A stretch of DNA of 8,716 bases from Thermoplasmata archaeon (GTDB lineage: Archaea > Thermoplasmatota > Thermoplasmata > WALJ01): assembly GCA_015522885.1 (NCBI GenBank), contig WALJ01000058.1:1-8716 (forward strand), in the 5' to 3' direction. Positions 1 through 6,999 of the stretch are shown in pieces; position 1 is the first letter of the stretch, and the number at the start of each line of letters is the position of its first letter. The notes beneath the pieces are model-generated. The model was not told where the DNA came from. It did no database searches and saw only the letters and a list, made by a program, of their open reading frames with translations. The translations under genes were made by a program, and so were the position numbers.

Positions 1-1
1 C

Positions 2-748
2 GACGAAAACCCCGAAAGGTCCGGCTCATACGGTGCGGGAATCTGTCTCGATAGAGGTGCGACAGCCGAGCTTGAGATATCGGACGGAGAAGGGATTGAG
101 ATATCCGGTGTTGACGGCAGGGTTACAAGAAGAGCTCTCTCAATTGCAAAACAGGAGCTCGGAATCGAAGGCAAGATATCCGTAAAAATAGAGCTCCGGC
201 TTCCTCTGTCGCAGGGCTTCGGGATGAGCGCCACGGGAACCCTTGCCGCATCTATGGCTCTCGCACATTTGTATGGAGTCAATAGCGCTGAGGCTCTGCG
301 CTGGACGCACACAGCGGAAGTGGAATCGAGGACAGGACTGAGTGATGCCATAGCAGCATATCACGGCGGTCTTGTTATAAGAAAAAGGCCGGGTCTGCCT
401 CCATACGGAGAGATTGAAAAACTGGAGACCGACGGAGAGATAAACTGCATCGTGGTCGGGGAAGGCATTCATACGGAGAGCATACTCGGGGACATGGAAA
501 CGGTGGAACGGATCCGCATGAGCGGGAAAAAGGCCATGGAGCGATTCACGGCGGATAAGAGCCTTGAAAATTTCATGAAGGTGAGCAGGGAGTTTGCGGC
601 ATCCCTGAAACTATCGGATGTTCTGGATAGTATTCCCGAGGGAAAGCTTGGAAGTCAGGCGATGCTCGGCAATTCCGTGTTCTTCATCGACGGAGATGAG
701 GGGATAAAATGCAGAATAGACAATAAGGGGGCGAGGGTGATTGGGTAA
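2..748 (+). CDS. Archaeal pantoate kinase (GHMP kinase family), N-terminus cut by window edge
   Basis: In archaea this enzyme phosphorylates pantoate to 4-phosphopantoate, which phosphopantothenate synthetase then joins to beta-alanine on the route to coenzyme A. The visible 248 residues run in frame from base 2. They contain the GSYGAG segment (visible residues 8-13), corresponding to the GSxGAG of archaeal pantoate kinases, and the GHMP-kinase ATP-binding loop PLSQGFGMSATG (about residues 68-79). Roughly 15-20 N-terminal residues should lie before the window. An internal ATG at 224 falls inside the ATP loop and is not the start. The TAA stop (746-748) lies inside the first codons of priS, so the two genes are probably cotranscribed. 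Family assignment is by motif and length; other GHMP kinases are less likely because of the GSxGAG segment. Confidence 0.85.
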   Translation, partial: DENPERSGSYGAGICLDRGATAELEISDGEGIEISGVDGRVTRRALSIAKQELGIEGKISVKIELRLPLSQGFGMSATGTLAASMALAHLYGVNSAEALRWTHTAEVESRTGLSDAIAAYHGGLVIRKRPGLPPYGEIEKLETDGEINCIVVGEGIHTESILGDMETVERIRMSGKKAMERFTADKSLENFMKVSREFAASLKLSDVLDSIPEGKLGSQAMLGNSVFFIDGDEGIKCRIDNKGARVIG

Positions 749-1955
749 GCAGGGAAAACTGAGTGATGAGGAGATAAAGTTCGTCAGAGCCAGATTCTTC
801 AGATATTACTCGAAAAACAGGATACCCGGGCCTCCGAGGCTCGGTTTGCGGGAATGGGGCTTCTTCCTCTTCGGCAGGGACGGGATGATGAGGCCGGTGA
901 CATTCGAATCGGAGCGCGATATTGAAAAATTCCTTTCCCTGAAGGTTCCGAGGCATGCCTACTATTCGTCCGCCTATTACAGAAGCCCGGAGAAGCCCAT
1001 GGATTCCCCGGAAAAAGGGTGGATGGGTGCGGACCTGATATTCGACCTAGATGCCGACGGACTGCCGAATGCGGAGAAACTCAGCTATGAGGAGCAGCTT
1101 TCCGCCGTTAAGGAGGAGATAATAAGGCTTTACGACATCTTTCTCCGGAAACATCTGGGATTTTCCGATAAGGAGATGCTCCTCGTGTTTTCTGGAGGAA
1201 GAGGCTATCACATACACATCAGAAGCCCGAGGGTTCTCGATATGGATGCCGACGAGAGAAGGGAGATAATGGACTATGCGGCAGGCAATTTCAGGGAATT
1301 TTCGGACATCTTCCCGAAAAAGAGGGTTCCGAGGACAAGGAGCTTTTCATTGGCTTATATGCTTCCCGAGACGGAAGGAGGCTGGGGCGGTTTTGTAAGG
1401 GATGTTGCTGCGGAGATTCTGGAGAAGATGAAGGACATGAACGAGAAGGATGCGGTGGAATTCATGAAAAATTCCGGCATAAGAGCCGATACCGCCGGGA
1501 AACTGTGGCACTCGCTGTTCGGAGAAAGGGAAAACTACCTGAGAATCCTGCAAAAAGGGGATATTGAGGTCTTCAGAACCGAATCCCTGAGAGACAACTT
1601 CATAAAGCTCATAGAATTCCATGTGCGCAGGAAATACGACGTGCATCCCGACATCCATGTTACCGCGGATACCAGAAGGCTGATAAGGCTGCCCCGCTCT
1701 CTTCACGGAGGCACGGGTTTCCTTGTAAAGCCAATGTCCAGAGACGAACTGGATGAGTTCATACCGACGAGAGATGCGATTCCCGATGAATACGAAAATG
1801 AAAAAACGAAGCTTCTGGTGGAAAATCGGGTAAAAATCGGGATAAAGGGGGAAAAATACGACCTTAAGGGGGAGGTGGCGGTTCCGGAATATGCCGCCGT
1901 ATTCCTCCTTCTCTCCGGAAAAGCCGGTCTCAAATCCGACAAGCGAAGTTCATAG
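741..1955 (+). CDS. priS: DNA primase small (catalytic) subunit PriS
   Basis: Catalytic subunit of the archaeal/eukaryal-type heterodimeric primase, which makes short primers for DNA replication together with PriL. The 404-aa protein has the FDLDAD motif (D102, D104, D106) that supplies metal-binding aspartates, the SGGRGYHIH nucleotide-binding motif (151-159, H157), and the later VTADT...RLIRLPRSLHGGTG block (307-326, with D310 and R316). Length is slightly above the usual ~350-400. The start is TTG at 741: no ATG or GTG lies near the conserved N-terminus, the preceding in-frame codon is a stop (738-740), and a Shine-Dalgarno-like AAGGGGG sits at 725-731. It overlaps pantoate kinase by 8 nt. 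The protein has no cysteine at all, so the zinc knuckle seen between FDxD and SGxRGxH in Pyrococcus-type PriS is absent. Its last 6 nt overlap the convergent gene, and a T-run at 1992-1996 inside that neighbour is the nearest candidate for transcription termination. Confidence 0.95.
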   Translation: MGKQGKLSDEEIKFVRARFFRYYSKNRIPGPPRLGLREWGFFLFGRDGMMRPVTFESERDIEKFLSLKVPRHAYYSSAYYRSPEKPMDSPEKGWMGADLIFDLDADGLPNAEKLSYEEQLSAVKEEIIRLYDIFLRKHLGFSDKEMLLVFSGGRGYHIHIRSPRVLDMDADERREIMDYAAGNFREFSDIFPKKRVPRTRSFSLAYMLPETEGGWGGFVRDVAAEILEKMKDMNEKDAVEFMKNSGIRADTAGKLWHSLFGERENYLRILQKGDIEVFRTESLRDNFIKLIEFHVRRKYDVHPDIHVTADTRRLIRLPRSLHGGTGFLVKPMSRDELDEFIPTRDAIPDEYENEKTKLLVENRVKIGIKGEKYDLKGEVAVPEYAAVFLLLSGKAGLKSDKRSS

Positions 1956-4900
1956 AACCATGTCGGCTTTATCTTCTATCTGCTTCCTCTCTTTTTCTGT
2001 AAGCACATCAAGGTTTATTGCCAGAACAAGCATGCAGTTCTTGGATGCGAAATCTTCCTTCAGGGCATCCAGAAAATTCATGACCGACTCAAAGCTGTTG
2101 TTGGAAACCACCTGGTCGAAGCTGTCGCTGACAACAATCTTTTCCCCCTTTTTCGAGGTAAATTTCTGTATCTTGAGGGCTATTCTGTCAAGTTCGTTAG
2201 GTCTGAGCGCTTTTTTTGCAATGTTCGATATCTGGAACGCATCGCCTGCTGAGAGACCGTATGTAGATTTCAGTGATTTCGGAGACTCCTTTGTAAGATA
2301 CATTATCTTTTTGCTCTCTTCCTCTTTCTTCGCATACTCATACATAGCCTTTGAATCTCTGAACAAAAATAATCTTCCCGGCCTCCATTCTATCTTTTCG
2401 GCGGTTTTCACAGGTACCTCTTTCTTCGGCTTTTTTGCCTCTTTTTTTGAGGTTTCGGAGGGATACGCCTCTTTTATGGTTTCCGCAAGAGCTCTGCTGA
2501 ACCTTTTGACCTTTGCCAGCTCTTCCGGACTTGCATTTCTCAGGGCCTCTGTCGTGTGATACCCTGCCTTGTAAAGGGCTCTTGCTTTCGAAGGACCTAT
2601 GCCCTTTATCTTCGAGATCTCCCTTATGAACTCCTCTTCACTCATCTCGACGGCCTCTTCCTCTTTTTCCCCTTTTTCAGCGCTCTCTTTCTCTGGCACC
2701 TTCTCCGGAAGCCCTCCGAACTGCTCTTTTATGATTTCCGCCAGAGCCTCGCTCATCTTGGGCACCGAAGATAGATCTTTCAGAGCGGCATTTCTCAGGT
2801 CATTTATGGTATGATAACCTGCTTTATAGAGGGCTCTTGCCTTTGACGGCCCTATTCCCTTTATTTTTGCAACGGTATCGATGAACTCTTCCTCTGTTTC
2901 TTCTTCGGAGGGAACTCTCTCTTCAATCTCTTTTTCCTCGGCTTCTTTCGTCTTTTTTACATAAAGCGGGAGGTGGCATTTCGGACAAATTTCTTCCGGT
3001 TCGTTCATTATTGCCCCGCATGCGGAGCACTGGTATCCGTCTTCCAATCGAATCAGAAGAGCGCCTTCCGAAAAATTCGTCTTCAGATAGGAAAGAATCT
3101 TTTTGGCATGGGCAGCTGTTATACCGGATATTTGGGTCAGTTCGTCTTCCTTCGCTCCCCTGAGCATGTCCATGTTTATGTATCCCGCATCGAACAGGGT
3201 CTCGGCTCTCTGCTTGCTAATCCCGGGAATTCTCGAAAATGCGCTCACCATCTCTTCCCAGTACAGAGGAGTTATACCCACAACGACCTTTTCGCCCTCG
3301 ATATACCACTCGACAATGTACTCCCCCTCCATTCCTTCTTCGTTCGTGAGTGTGATTTCCTGAGCCTTCGTGCTCTCCGCAATCTCTTCGCCCCATGTTT
3401 CCACCGCATTCTCTATATCCTCGTTTCCCGATATGTAGAGGTTTATGTAATCACCGAAATTCAGGTCCATATCTTTCCTCATGTCCTGAACCATTCTCAC
3501 TATTTCCCTCATCCTCCCCTCCACCGCGAGTTCTTCGCCCCTTCTTATATCAAGATACACCTTTCCGTCCAGAAACTCGGACTCAATCACATATTCCGGA
3601 AGCTTGGATACGAACTGCACCATGTTCGGAAGTATCTTCACCAACTGACCCTCAATTCCGAGATAGTATTCTCCCTTGTCTATCCCTTCCCTGATTTTCT
3701 TTGCAGGTCTGTTTTTAAGCATGACGGCTATTCTGCTGGACCACTGCCTGTAAACCAAACCTATGGCATCAGGGTTAGGGTGGACCTCCAGAATCATCTC
3801 TTTCCATTCTTCCGCCGGGGAAACGACCTCTACGGTCCTCACATTGAGCTCCTCTTTTATGAAATCCTCGAACAGCTCCTTTGCCTCCACGACTTCAGGG
3901 GAATGCGCCTTCACAACGATGCGGTTAACAGGCCACCTCAGACCGATACCGGCCTTTTTTCTGGCCCTTCTTCCAGACTTTATGATATCCTCTGCTATAT
4001 CCATCCTTATCTCGAGATATCTGTCCACCATGAGCTTGTTTGGAACTTCAATGATTTCTTTGTGTATGCTCTCCTCGGTACCTCCTATGTTTTTGTACAT
4101 TATCTCGCTTATATAGGGTGCGAAGGGTGCCAGAAGTTTGAGTGCGGTTATTATACCTTCATGAAGTGCCCTGTATCCCGCCATGACCTCTCTCTTCTCC
4201 AGATTTTCGCTCTTTATCCTCGTCCTTACGGCTCTTATGTACCATCTGGAAATGATTTCGGTGAGGATTTCCACCTCTTTGATAGCTTCATTCAGCATAA
4301 GATTGTCCATGTGCTGCATATACTTCTCTTTTACACCCTCTATTATCGATATGAGCCACTTATCTTGGGGCAGGCCGTATTCGTGTATTATCTCGAGAGC
4401 AGCCTCCTCGGGTTTGAACCCTGACAACCTATAATATATGGAAGCGAATCTATGAACGTTCCACAGTGTGTTTACAAAGCTTTTACTCCGCTCAAACCAC
4501 TCTTTGCGCACGGTTCTGCTTATCCACGGAGCATCGCTCCTCAGAAGAGAGTATCTCAGTACATCGGTTCCGTATCTGTTTCTGAGTTCCAAGATATTTT
4601 TTGCTTCAACAGAGGACATGTTCAGTTTACCCGTCCCCAGTACCCTTTCGAAGGGCTTTTTTTCAAATACCGCTCCGGAAATCGACAGTTGAAGATATAT
4701 CCATCCTTTTGACCTTTTCAGCGGTTCGGATATGAGATTTGCGGGCCACCATCTTTTGAACTCCGCATCTGTGGAAGGATAGTGCAGCTGGCCCCATGAA
4801 GCGGCAGAGTCCACGAATTCCGGAGAGAGTATCTCCTCCACTCTTTTCATGTCTTTTCCGCATTCCGGGCATTTGATCGTGTATTTGTCAATCCACGGCC

Positions 4901-6407
4901 TCTGAAGCCCCATGCCCGCCTTGAATTCTTTTGATTTCTCGGCCAGTTCCTTCGCAGAGCCAGCTATTTCCCTGTGTCCGCAGGAACATATCCATACGGG
5001 CATCGGAACGCCCCAGTAGCCTTTTCTCGATATCGGCACCGGGACCGTTTCGCCCATCCAGTCATAATCCGCGCCCATCATCCACGCAGGGAACCATTCG
5101 ATATCCGATGCCAGTTCCTCCGATCTCTCACCCGTTTCCGAGGGCTTGAACGACCATTCCTCCGAAATTCGGGGTATAAGTCTGTTATTGCATCTGGAAC
5201 AGAATCTGACGCTTTCTCTGATATCATATGTGGATAGAGCCATTCCTGTATTTACAAGGTCTCTGACTATTATAGACTCCGCTTCGAATATATCGAACCC
5301 GGCATATTTGCCCGTGTCCTCACCCAGCTCTCCCGCCTCATCGACCGGTGTTATCACCGGAACGGAATTTCTCTCCGCCAGACTCATGTCGGGGACCGAA
5401 TGCGCCGGCACCACAGCCTTCATTCCGGTAACTCCGCCGGACCGCCCCGGCAAAATCCGGTCTATTTTCAGCTCTTCGGACTCTATTTCTTCTGCCGATA
5501 TGACCCCCTCTTCCTGCTCCATCCCGAAAAGAGGGTGTGTGTATCGCATTTCGAGGATTTCCTTCCCGGATATCTCCCCCGCAACCTCATACTTCGTTAT
5601 TCCGGAGTCTTCGAGGACCTTTTTCGCTTCGTCGGAGCCGATTATGATTTTCTCGCCTTTGGTCTTCAGTTCTATCACCGAATATTTTTTGGACGGAAGA
5701 ACTTCGAGGGCCACAGTTGCCGTGAGTCGCCAGGGCTCGGAAAACCAGACCACAAGATACTCCTTCTTTCTGCCTTTCAAGGGAAACTTGACATATATTC
5801 CCCTCTTCCATTCTGTTTCTGTCTTTATCTCCGATGCGGATAGAAAGCTTTTGCAGTGAGGGCACCACTGTCCTATGCCTCTGAACCTATCCACAAGACC
5901 TTTTTCGCTCAGGGCTTTGAAGGCATACCAGACTGCTTCGACATATCTATTGTCCAGAGGAGTGTAAGGATGTTTCCAGTCCATCCACACCCCGAATTTT
6001 TTGAAGAACTCCGCAATCTCTCCCCTTATTTCCCTCGCCTCTTTTCTGCAGGCATTCAGGTATTTTTCCCGCCCTATTCTCCCGATATCTTCTTCGCTCT
6101 CCAGTTCGAGGTCTTCCATGGCTCTGCTCTCTGCTTCGGGAACATAGCCTTCGAAGCCGGGTTTGTCCTTCACATTGTAACCTCTCATTCTCAGATATCG
6201 GATTATTGCATCTTTGACCAGCATTGAATAGACTATTTCGGGCGAATTCATGTCGTACAGACTGTGCAGGGAGTCCAGAAAGTAAATTTCCTTTCCCTTC
6301 ATCCTGCTGTCTTTTACCCTCTCATAGGTGTTCTTTTTCTCCCAGAGCTCGTAAATCTTTCGTTCCGCCGTGGTCGGGTCGTATTTGTTTCCTATCGTTC
6401 TGTCCAT
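1950..6407 (-). CDS. Giant isoleucyl-tRNA synthetase paralogue with lost catalytic motifs, fused to HhH, zinc-ribbon and DUF835 domains
   Basis: Residues 1-1050 follow isoleucyl-tRNA synthetase (IleRS) throughout: class I core (1-200 and 405-640), inserted CP1 editing-type domain (200-400), helical anticodon-binding domain (640-830) and the IleRS C-terminal part (to ~1050). Kept features are zinc cysteines C182/C185 with C403/C406, C474/C476 with C513/C516, and GYWGVPMPVW (463-472). Lost features are HIGH (SPEI, 55-58), GWDxHGLPxE (GFEGYVPEAE, 84-93), KMSKS (KLNMS, 594-598), DQTRGW (KRSKGW, 564-569), WFDSG (EFVDS, 530-534), and editing TTTPWT (FSEPWR, 222-227). After the IleRS part come HhH (1053-1110), a zinc ribbon (C1127, C1130, C1141, C1144), two HhH units (1178-1230, 1264-1315) joined by charged linkers, and a DUF835-like domain (~1343-1485). 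Typical archaeal IleRS has ~1000-1070 residues. The ATG start fits the family N-terminus (xxKYDPxxxE) and has GGAGAG upstream. Aminoacylation by the known mechanism is unlikely. Nucleic-acid binding or regulation is inferred. A genuine ileS should exist elsewhere in the genome. Confidence 0.9.
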   Translation of the reverse strand: MDRTIGNKYDPTTAERKIYELWEKKNTYERVKDSRMKGKEIYFLDSLHSLYDMNSPEIVYSMLVKDAIIRYLRMRGYNVKDKPGFEGYVPEAESRAMEDLELESEEDIGRIGREKYLNACRKEAREIRGEIAEFFKKFGVWMDWKHPYTPLDNRYVEAVWYAFKALSEKGLVDRFRGIGQWCPHCKSFLSASEIKTETEWKRGIYVKFPLKGRKKEYLVVWFSEPWRLTATVALEVLPSKKYSVIELKTKGEKIIIGSDEAKKVLEDSGITKYEVAGEISGKEILEMRYTHPLFGMEQEEGVISAEEIESEELKIDRILPGRSGGVTGMKAVVPAHSVPDMSLAERNSVPVITPVDEAGELGEDTGKYAGFDIFEAESIIVRDLVNTGMALSTYDIRESVRFCSRCNNRLIPRISEEWSFKPSETGERSEELASDIEWFPAWMMGADYDWMGETVPVPISRKGYWGVPMPVWICSCGHREIAGSAKELAEKSKEFKAGMGLQRPWIDKYTIKCPECGKDMKRVEEILSPEFVDSAASWGQLHYPSTDAEFKRWWPANLISEPLKRSKGWIYLQLSISGAVFEKKPFERVLGTGKLNMSSVEAKNILELRNRYGTDVLRYSLLRSDAPWISRTVRKEWFERSKSFVNTLWNVHRFASIYYRLSGFKPEEAALEIIHEYGLPQDKWLISIIEGVKEKYMQHMDNLMLNEAIKEVEILTEIISRWYIRAVRTRIKSENLEKREVMAGYRALHEGIITALKLLAPFAPYISEIMYKNIGGTEESIHKEIIEVPNKLMVDRYLEIRMDIAEDIIKSGRRARKKAGIGLRWPVNRIVVKAHSPEVVEAKELFEDFIKEELNVRTVEVVSPAEEWKEMILEVHPNPDAIGLVYRQWSSRIAVMLKNRPAKKIREGIDKGEYYLGIEGQLVKILPNMVQFVSKLPEYVIESEFLDGKVYLDIRRGEELAVEGRMREIVRMVQDMRKDMDLNFGDYINLYISGNEDIENAVETWGEEIAESTKAQEITLTNEEGMEGEYIVEWYIEGEKVVVGITPLYWEEMVSAFSRIPGISKQRAETLFDAGYINMDMLRGAKEDELTQISGITAAHAKKILSYLKTNFSEGALLIRLEDGYQCSACGAIMNEPEEICPKCHLPLYVKKTKEAEEKEIEERVPSEEETEEEFIDTVAKIKGIGPSKARALYKAGYHTINDLRNAALKDLSSVPKMSEALAEIIKEQFGGLPEKVPEKESAEKGEKEEEAVEMSEEEFIREISKIKGIGPSKARALYKAGYHTTEALRNASPEELAKVKRFSRALAETIKEAYPSETSKKEAKKPKKEVPVKTAEKIEWRPGRLFLFRDSKAMYEYAKKEEESKKIMYLTKESPKSLKSTYGLSAGDAFQISNIAKKALRPNELDRIALKIQKFTSKKGEKIVVSDSFDQVVSNNSFESVMNFLDALKEDFASKNCMLVLAINLDVLTEKERKQIEDKADMVL
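1953..2384 (-). other. DUF835-like domain (C-terminus of the IleRS paralogue)
   Basis: Residues ~1342-1485 match the DUF835 pattern as I know it: a strand followed by a TKESPKSLKSTYGL segment (1372-1384), a strand with ISN, a helix (LRPNELDRIALKIQKF), the hydrophobic strand-plus-acid element KIVVSDSFDQVV (1423-1434), the NSFESVMNFLDALKE helix (1437-1451), a strand (MLVLAIN) and a closing LTEKERKQIED helix. DUF835 is found mainly in euryarchaea, often attached to sensory or regulatory proteins; its function is not established. Assignment is from memory of the family pattern, not from a profile search. Confidence 0.7.
2553..2612 (-). repeat. HhH repeat copy B (residues 1266-1285)
   Basis: Encodes the hairpin core KIKGIGPSKARALYK...YHT, amino-acid identical over 20 residues to copy A at 2808-2867. 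The two 60-nt stretches differ at 12 positions, all silent. The GIG(P/S)xKA pattern is typical of helix-hairpin-helix units that contact the nucleic-acid backbone. Confidence 0.85.
2808..2867 (-). repeat. HhH repeat copy A (residues 1181-1200)
   Basis: First of the two nearly identical HhH units. The protein identity spans the hairpin core, while the flanking helices differ (INDLRNAALKDLSS versus TEALRNASPEELAK). The 85-residue offset includes an acidic/lysine-rich linker (1231-1260). Confidence 0.85.
2976..3029 (-). other. Zinc ribbon CxxC...CxxC within the IleRS paralogue
   Basis: Residues 1127-1144 read CSAC followed by CPKC with a ten-residue gap (C1127, C1130, C1141, C1144), a compact zinc ribbon. 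It lies between the first HhH unit (1053-1110) and the HhH pair, and has no counterpart in ordinary IleRS at this position as far as I know. Confidence 0.75.
3078..3251 (-). other. First HhH unit after the IleRS region
   Basis: Residues 1053-1110 contain two half-motifs, IPGISKQRAETLFDAGY and ISGITAAHAKKILSYL, each with the hydrophobic-x-G-hydrophobic hairpin. It is more diverged than the later pair and marks where the protein leaves the IleRS fold. Confidence 0.7.
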
Positions 6408-6432
6408 AGTCTCTCCACAGAATAGGGAGGAT

Positions 6433-6441
6433 GTATTAAAT
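6433..6441 (-). promoter_or_regulatory. Candidate TATA box for the IleRS paralogue
   Basis: Reads ATTTAATAC on the minus strand, preceded by a purine-rich BRE-like stretch (CCCAAAGAA). Its centre is about 30 nt upstream of the ATG at 6407, so transcription would begin only a few bases before the start codon. A GGAGAG at 6411-6416 could act as a ribosome site if the real transcript starts further upstream. The gene therefore seems to have its own promoter in the 61-nt gap before the membrane-protein gene. Confidence 0.4.
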
Positions 6442-6468
6442 TTCTTTGGGTGCTTTTCCTTCTTTATG

Positions 6469-6885
6469 TCAGGACAGGTTAAGCATGAAAATCACAATCC
6501 CCAAGCCTGTCAGGAATAGCAGTGTAGCGGGCCTGTAGTCTATCGACCTTCTGGAGGCTCTGGATATGTCGGAAAAGAATGCCATGAGAACGACCCACAG
6601 ACCGAGATAAGGAAAGATTATGAGGTTGGAGCGCAGGGTGAGAAAAAGAGCCTCGGCGTATGCCCCGTTGGGAAAATAATACCATAAAACGATGTCTATG
6701 AGCATTGCGGAGCCGAACACGGCCACATCATAGAATATGAAGTCCATGGCCTTTCTCTGAGATGCCCTCGCCATCGGATGCTTTACCTTTATGAATGCGA
6801 AAAGTGCGAGGTTGAAGGCAACCCAGATGCCCCACGCTATGAATGTCCAGTCCGGATTTTCGATGGAGAGCGGGTTGGGAATCAC
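6469..6885 (-). CDS. Small four-helix integral membrane protein of unknown function
   Basis: I do not recognise the family. With GTG at 6885 as start, the protein has 138 aa and four hydrophobic segments: about 13-32 (WTFIAWGIWVAF...), 49-71 (FIFYDVAVFGSAML...), 88-104 (LIIFPYLGLWVVLMAFF) and 120-137 (ATLLFLTGLGIVIFML). Short loops rich in Arg/Lys (RASQRK, RASRRS) lie after helices 1 and 3, which by the positive-inside rule places those loops in the cytoplasm. An ATG at 6960 would add 25 residues, but that segment is AT-rich and looks like promoter DNA (TTTTAATAT at 6903-6911), so I prefer the GTG. There is no signal peptide or enzymatic motif. It lies 114 nt downstream of the YgjP-like gene on the same strand. 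Confidence 0.65.
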   Translation of the reverse strand: MIPNPLSIENPDWTFIAWGIWVAFNLALFAFIKVKHPMARASQRKAMDFIFYDVAVFGSAMLIDIVLWYYFPNGAYAEALFLTLRSNLIIFPYLGLWVVLMAFFSDISRASRRSIDYRPATLLFLTGLGIVIFMLNLS

Positions 6886-6902
6886 GGAGGTAAATCGATG
6901 AG

Positions 6903-6911
6903 ATATTAAAA
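6903..6911 (-). promoter_or_regulatory. Candidate TATA box for the four-helix membrane protein
   Basis: TTTTAATAT on the minus strand, centred about 22 nt before the GTG at 6885. That is slightly short of the usual archaeal spacing but compatible with a leaderless transcript. It would lie inside the coding region if the ATG at 6960 were the true start. Confidence 0.3.
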
Positions 6912-6999
6912 TTGTGGGATGTGCAGCAGAATAAAATTCTTGAATAATATGTCTGCACATAACACATGAAGGTCCGTAAAAGTGCTCCGCCCCTCCTAT

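Noticed and set aside
1891..2559. Plus-strand open frame (222 codons) over the 3' end of priS and the DUF835 region
   Set aside because: Its Ser/Phe-rich sequence is the mirror of a Lys/Glu-rich coding region, and the DUF835 pattern on the minus strand explains the openness.
2973..4424. Long plus-strand open frame (483 codons) antisense to the IleRS paralogue
   Set aside because: Its residues are rich in His, Tyr, Phe and Cys without any domain pattern. The minus-strand frame shows clear IleRS and HhH motifs over the whole stretch, so the plus frame is a mirror effect of codon use.
5146..5859. Plus-strand open frame (237 codons) opposite the CP1 domain
   Set aside because: It is Ser-rich with no recognisable motif, and lies fully within the conserved IleRS frame.
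1950..6407. The idea that the IleRS-like gene is a decaying pseudogene
   Set aside because: There are 1485 uninterrupted codons, eight conserved zinc cysteines, a conserved anticodon domain and only silent changes between the HhH copies. This points to selection, not decay.
6886..6909. GGAGGT followed by ATG on the plus strand, looking like a ribosome site and start
   Set aside because: The frame ends after three codons (ATG AGA TAT TAA). It lies opposite the start of the membrane-protein gene and is probably chance.
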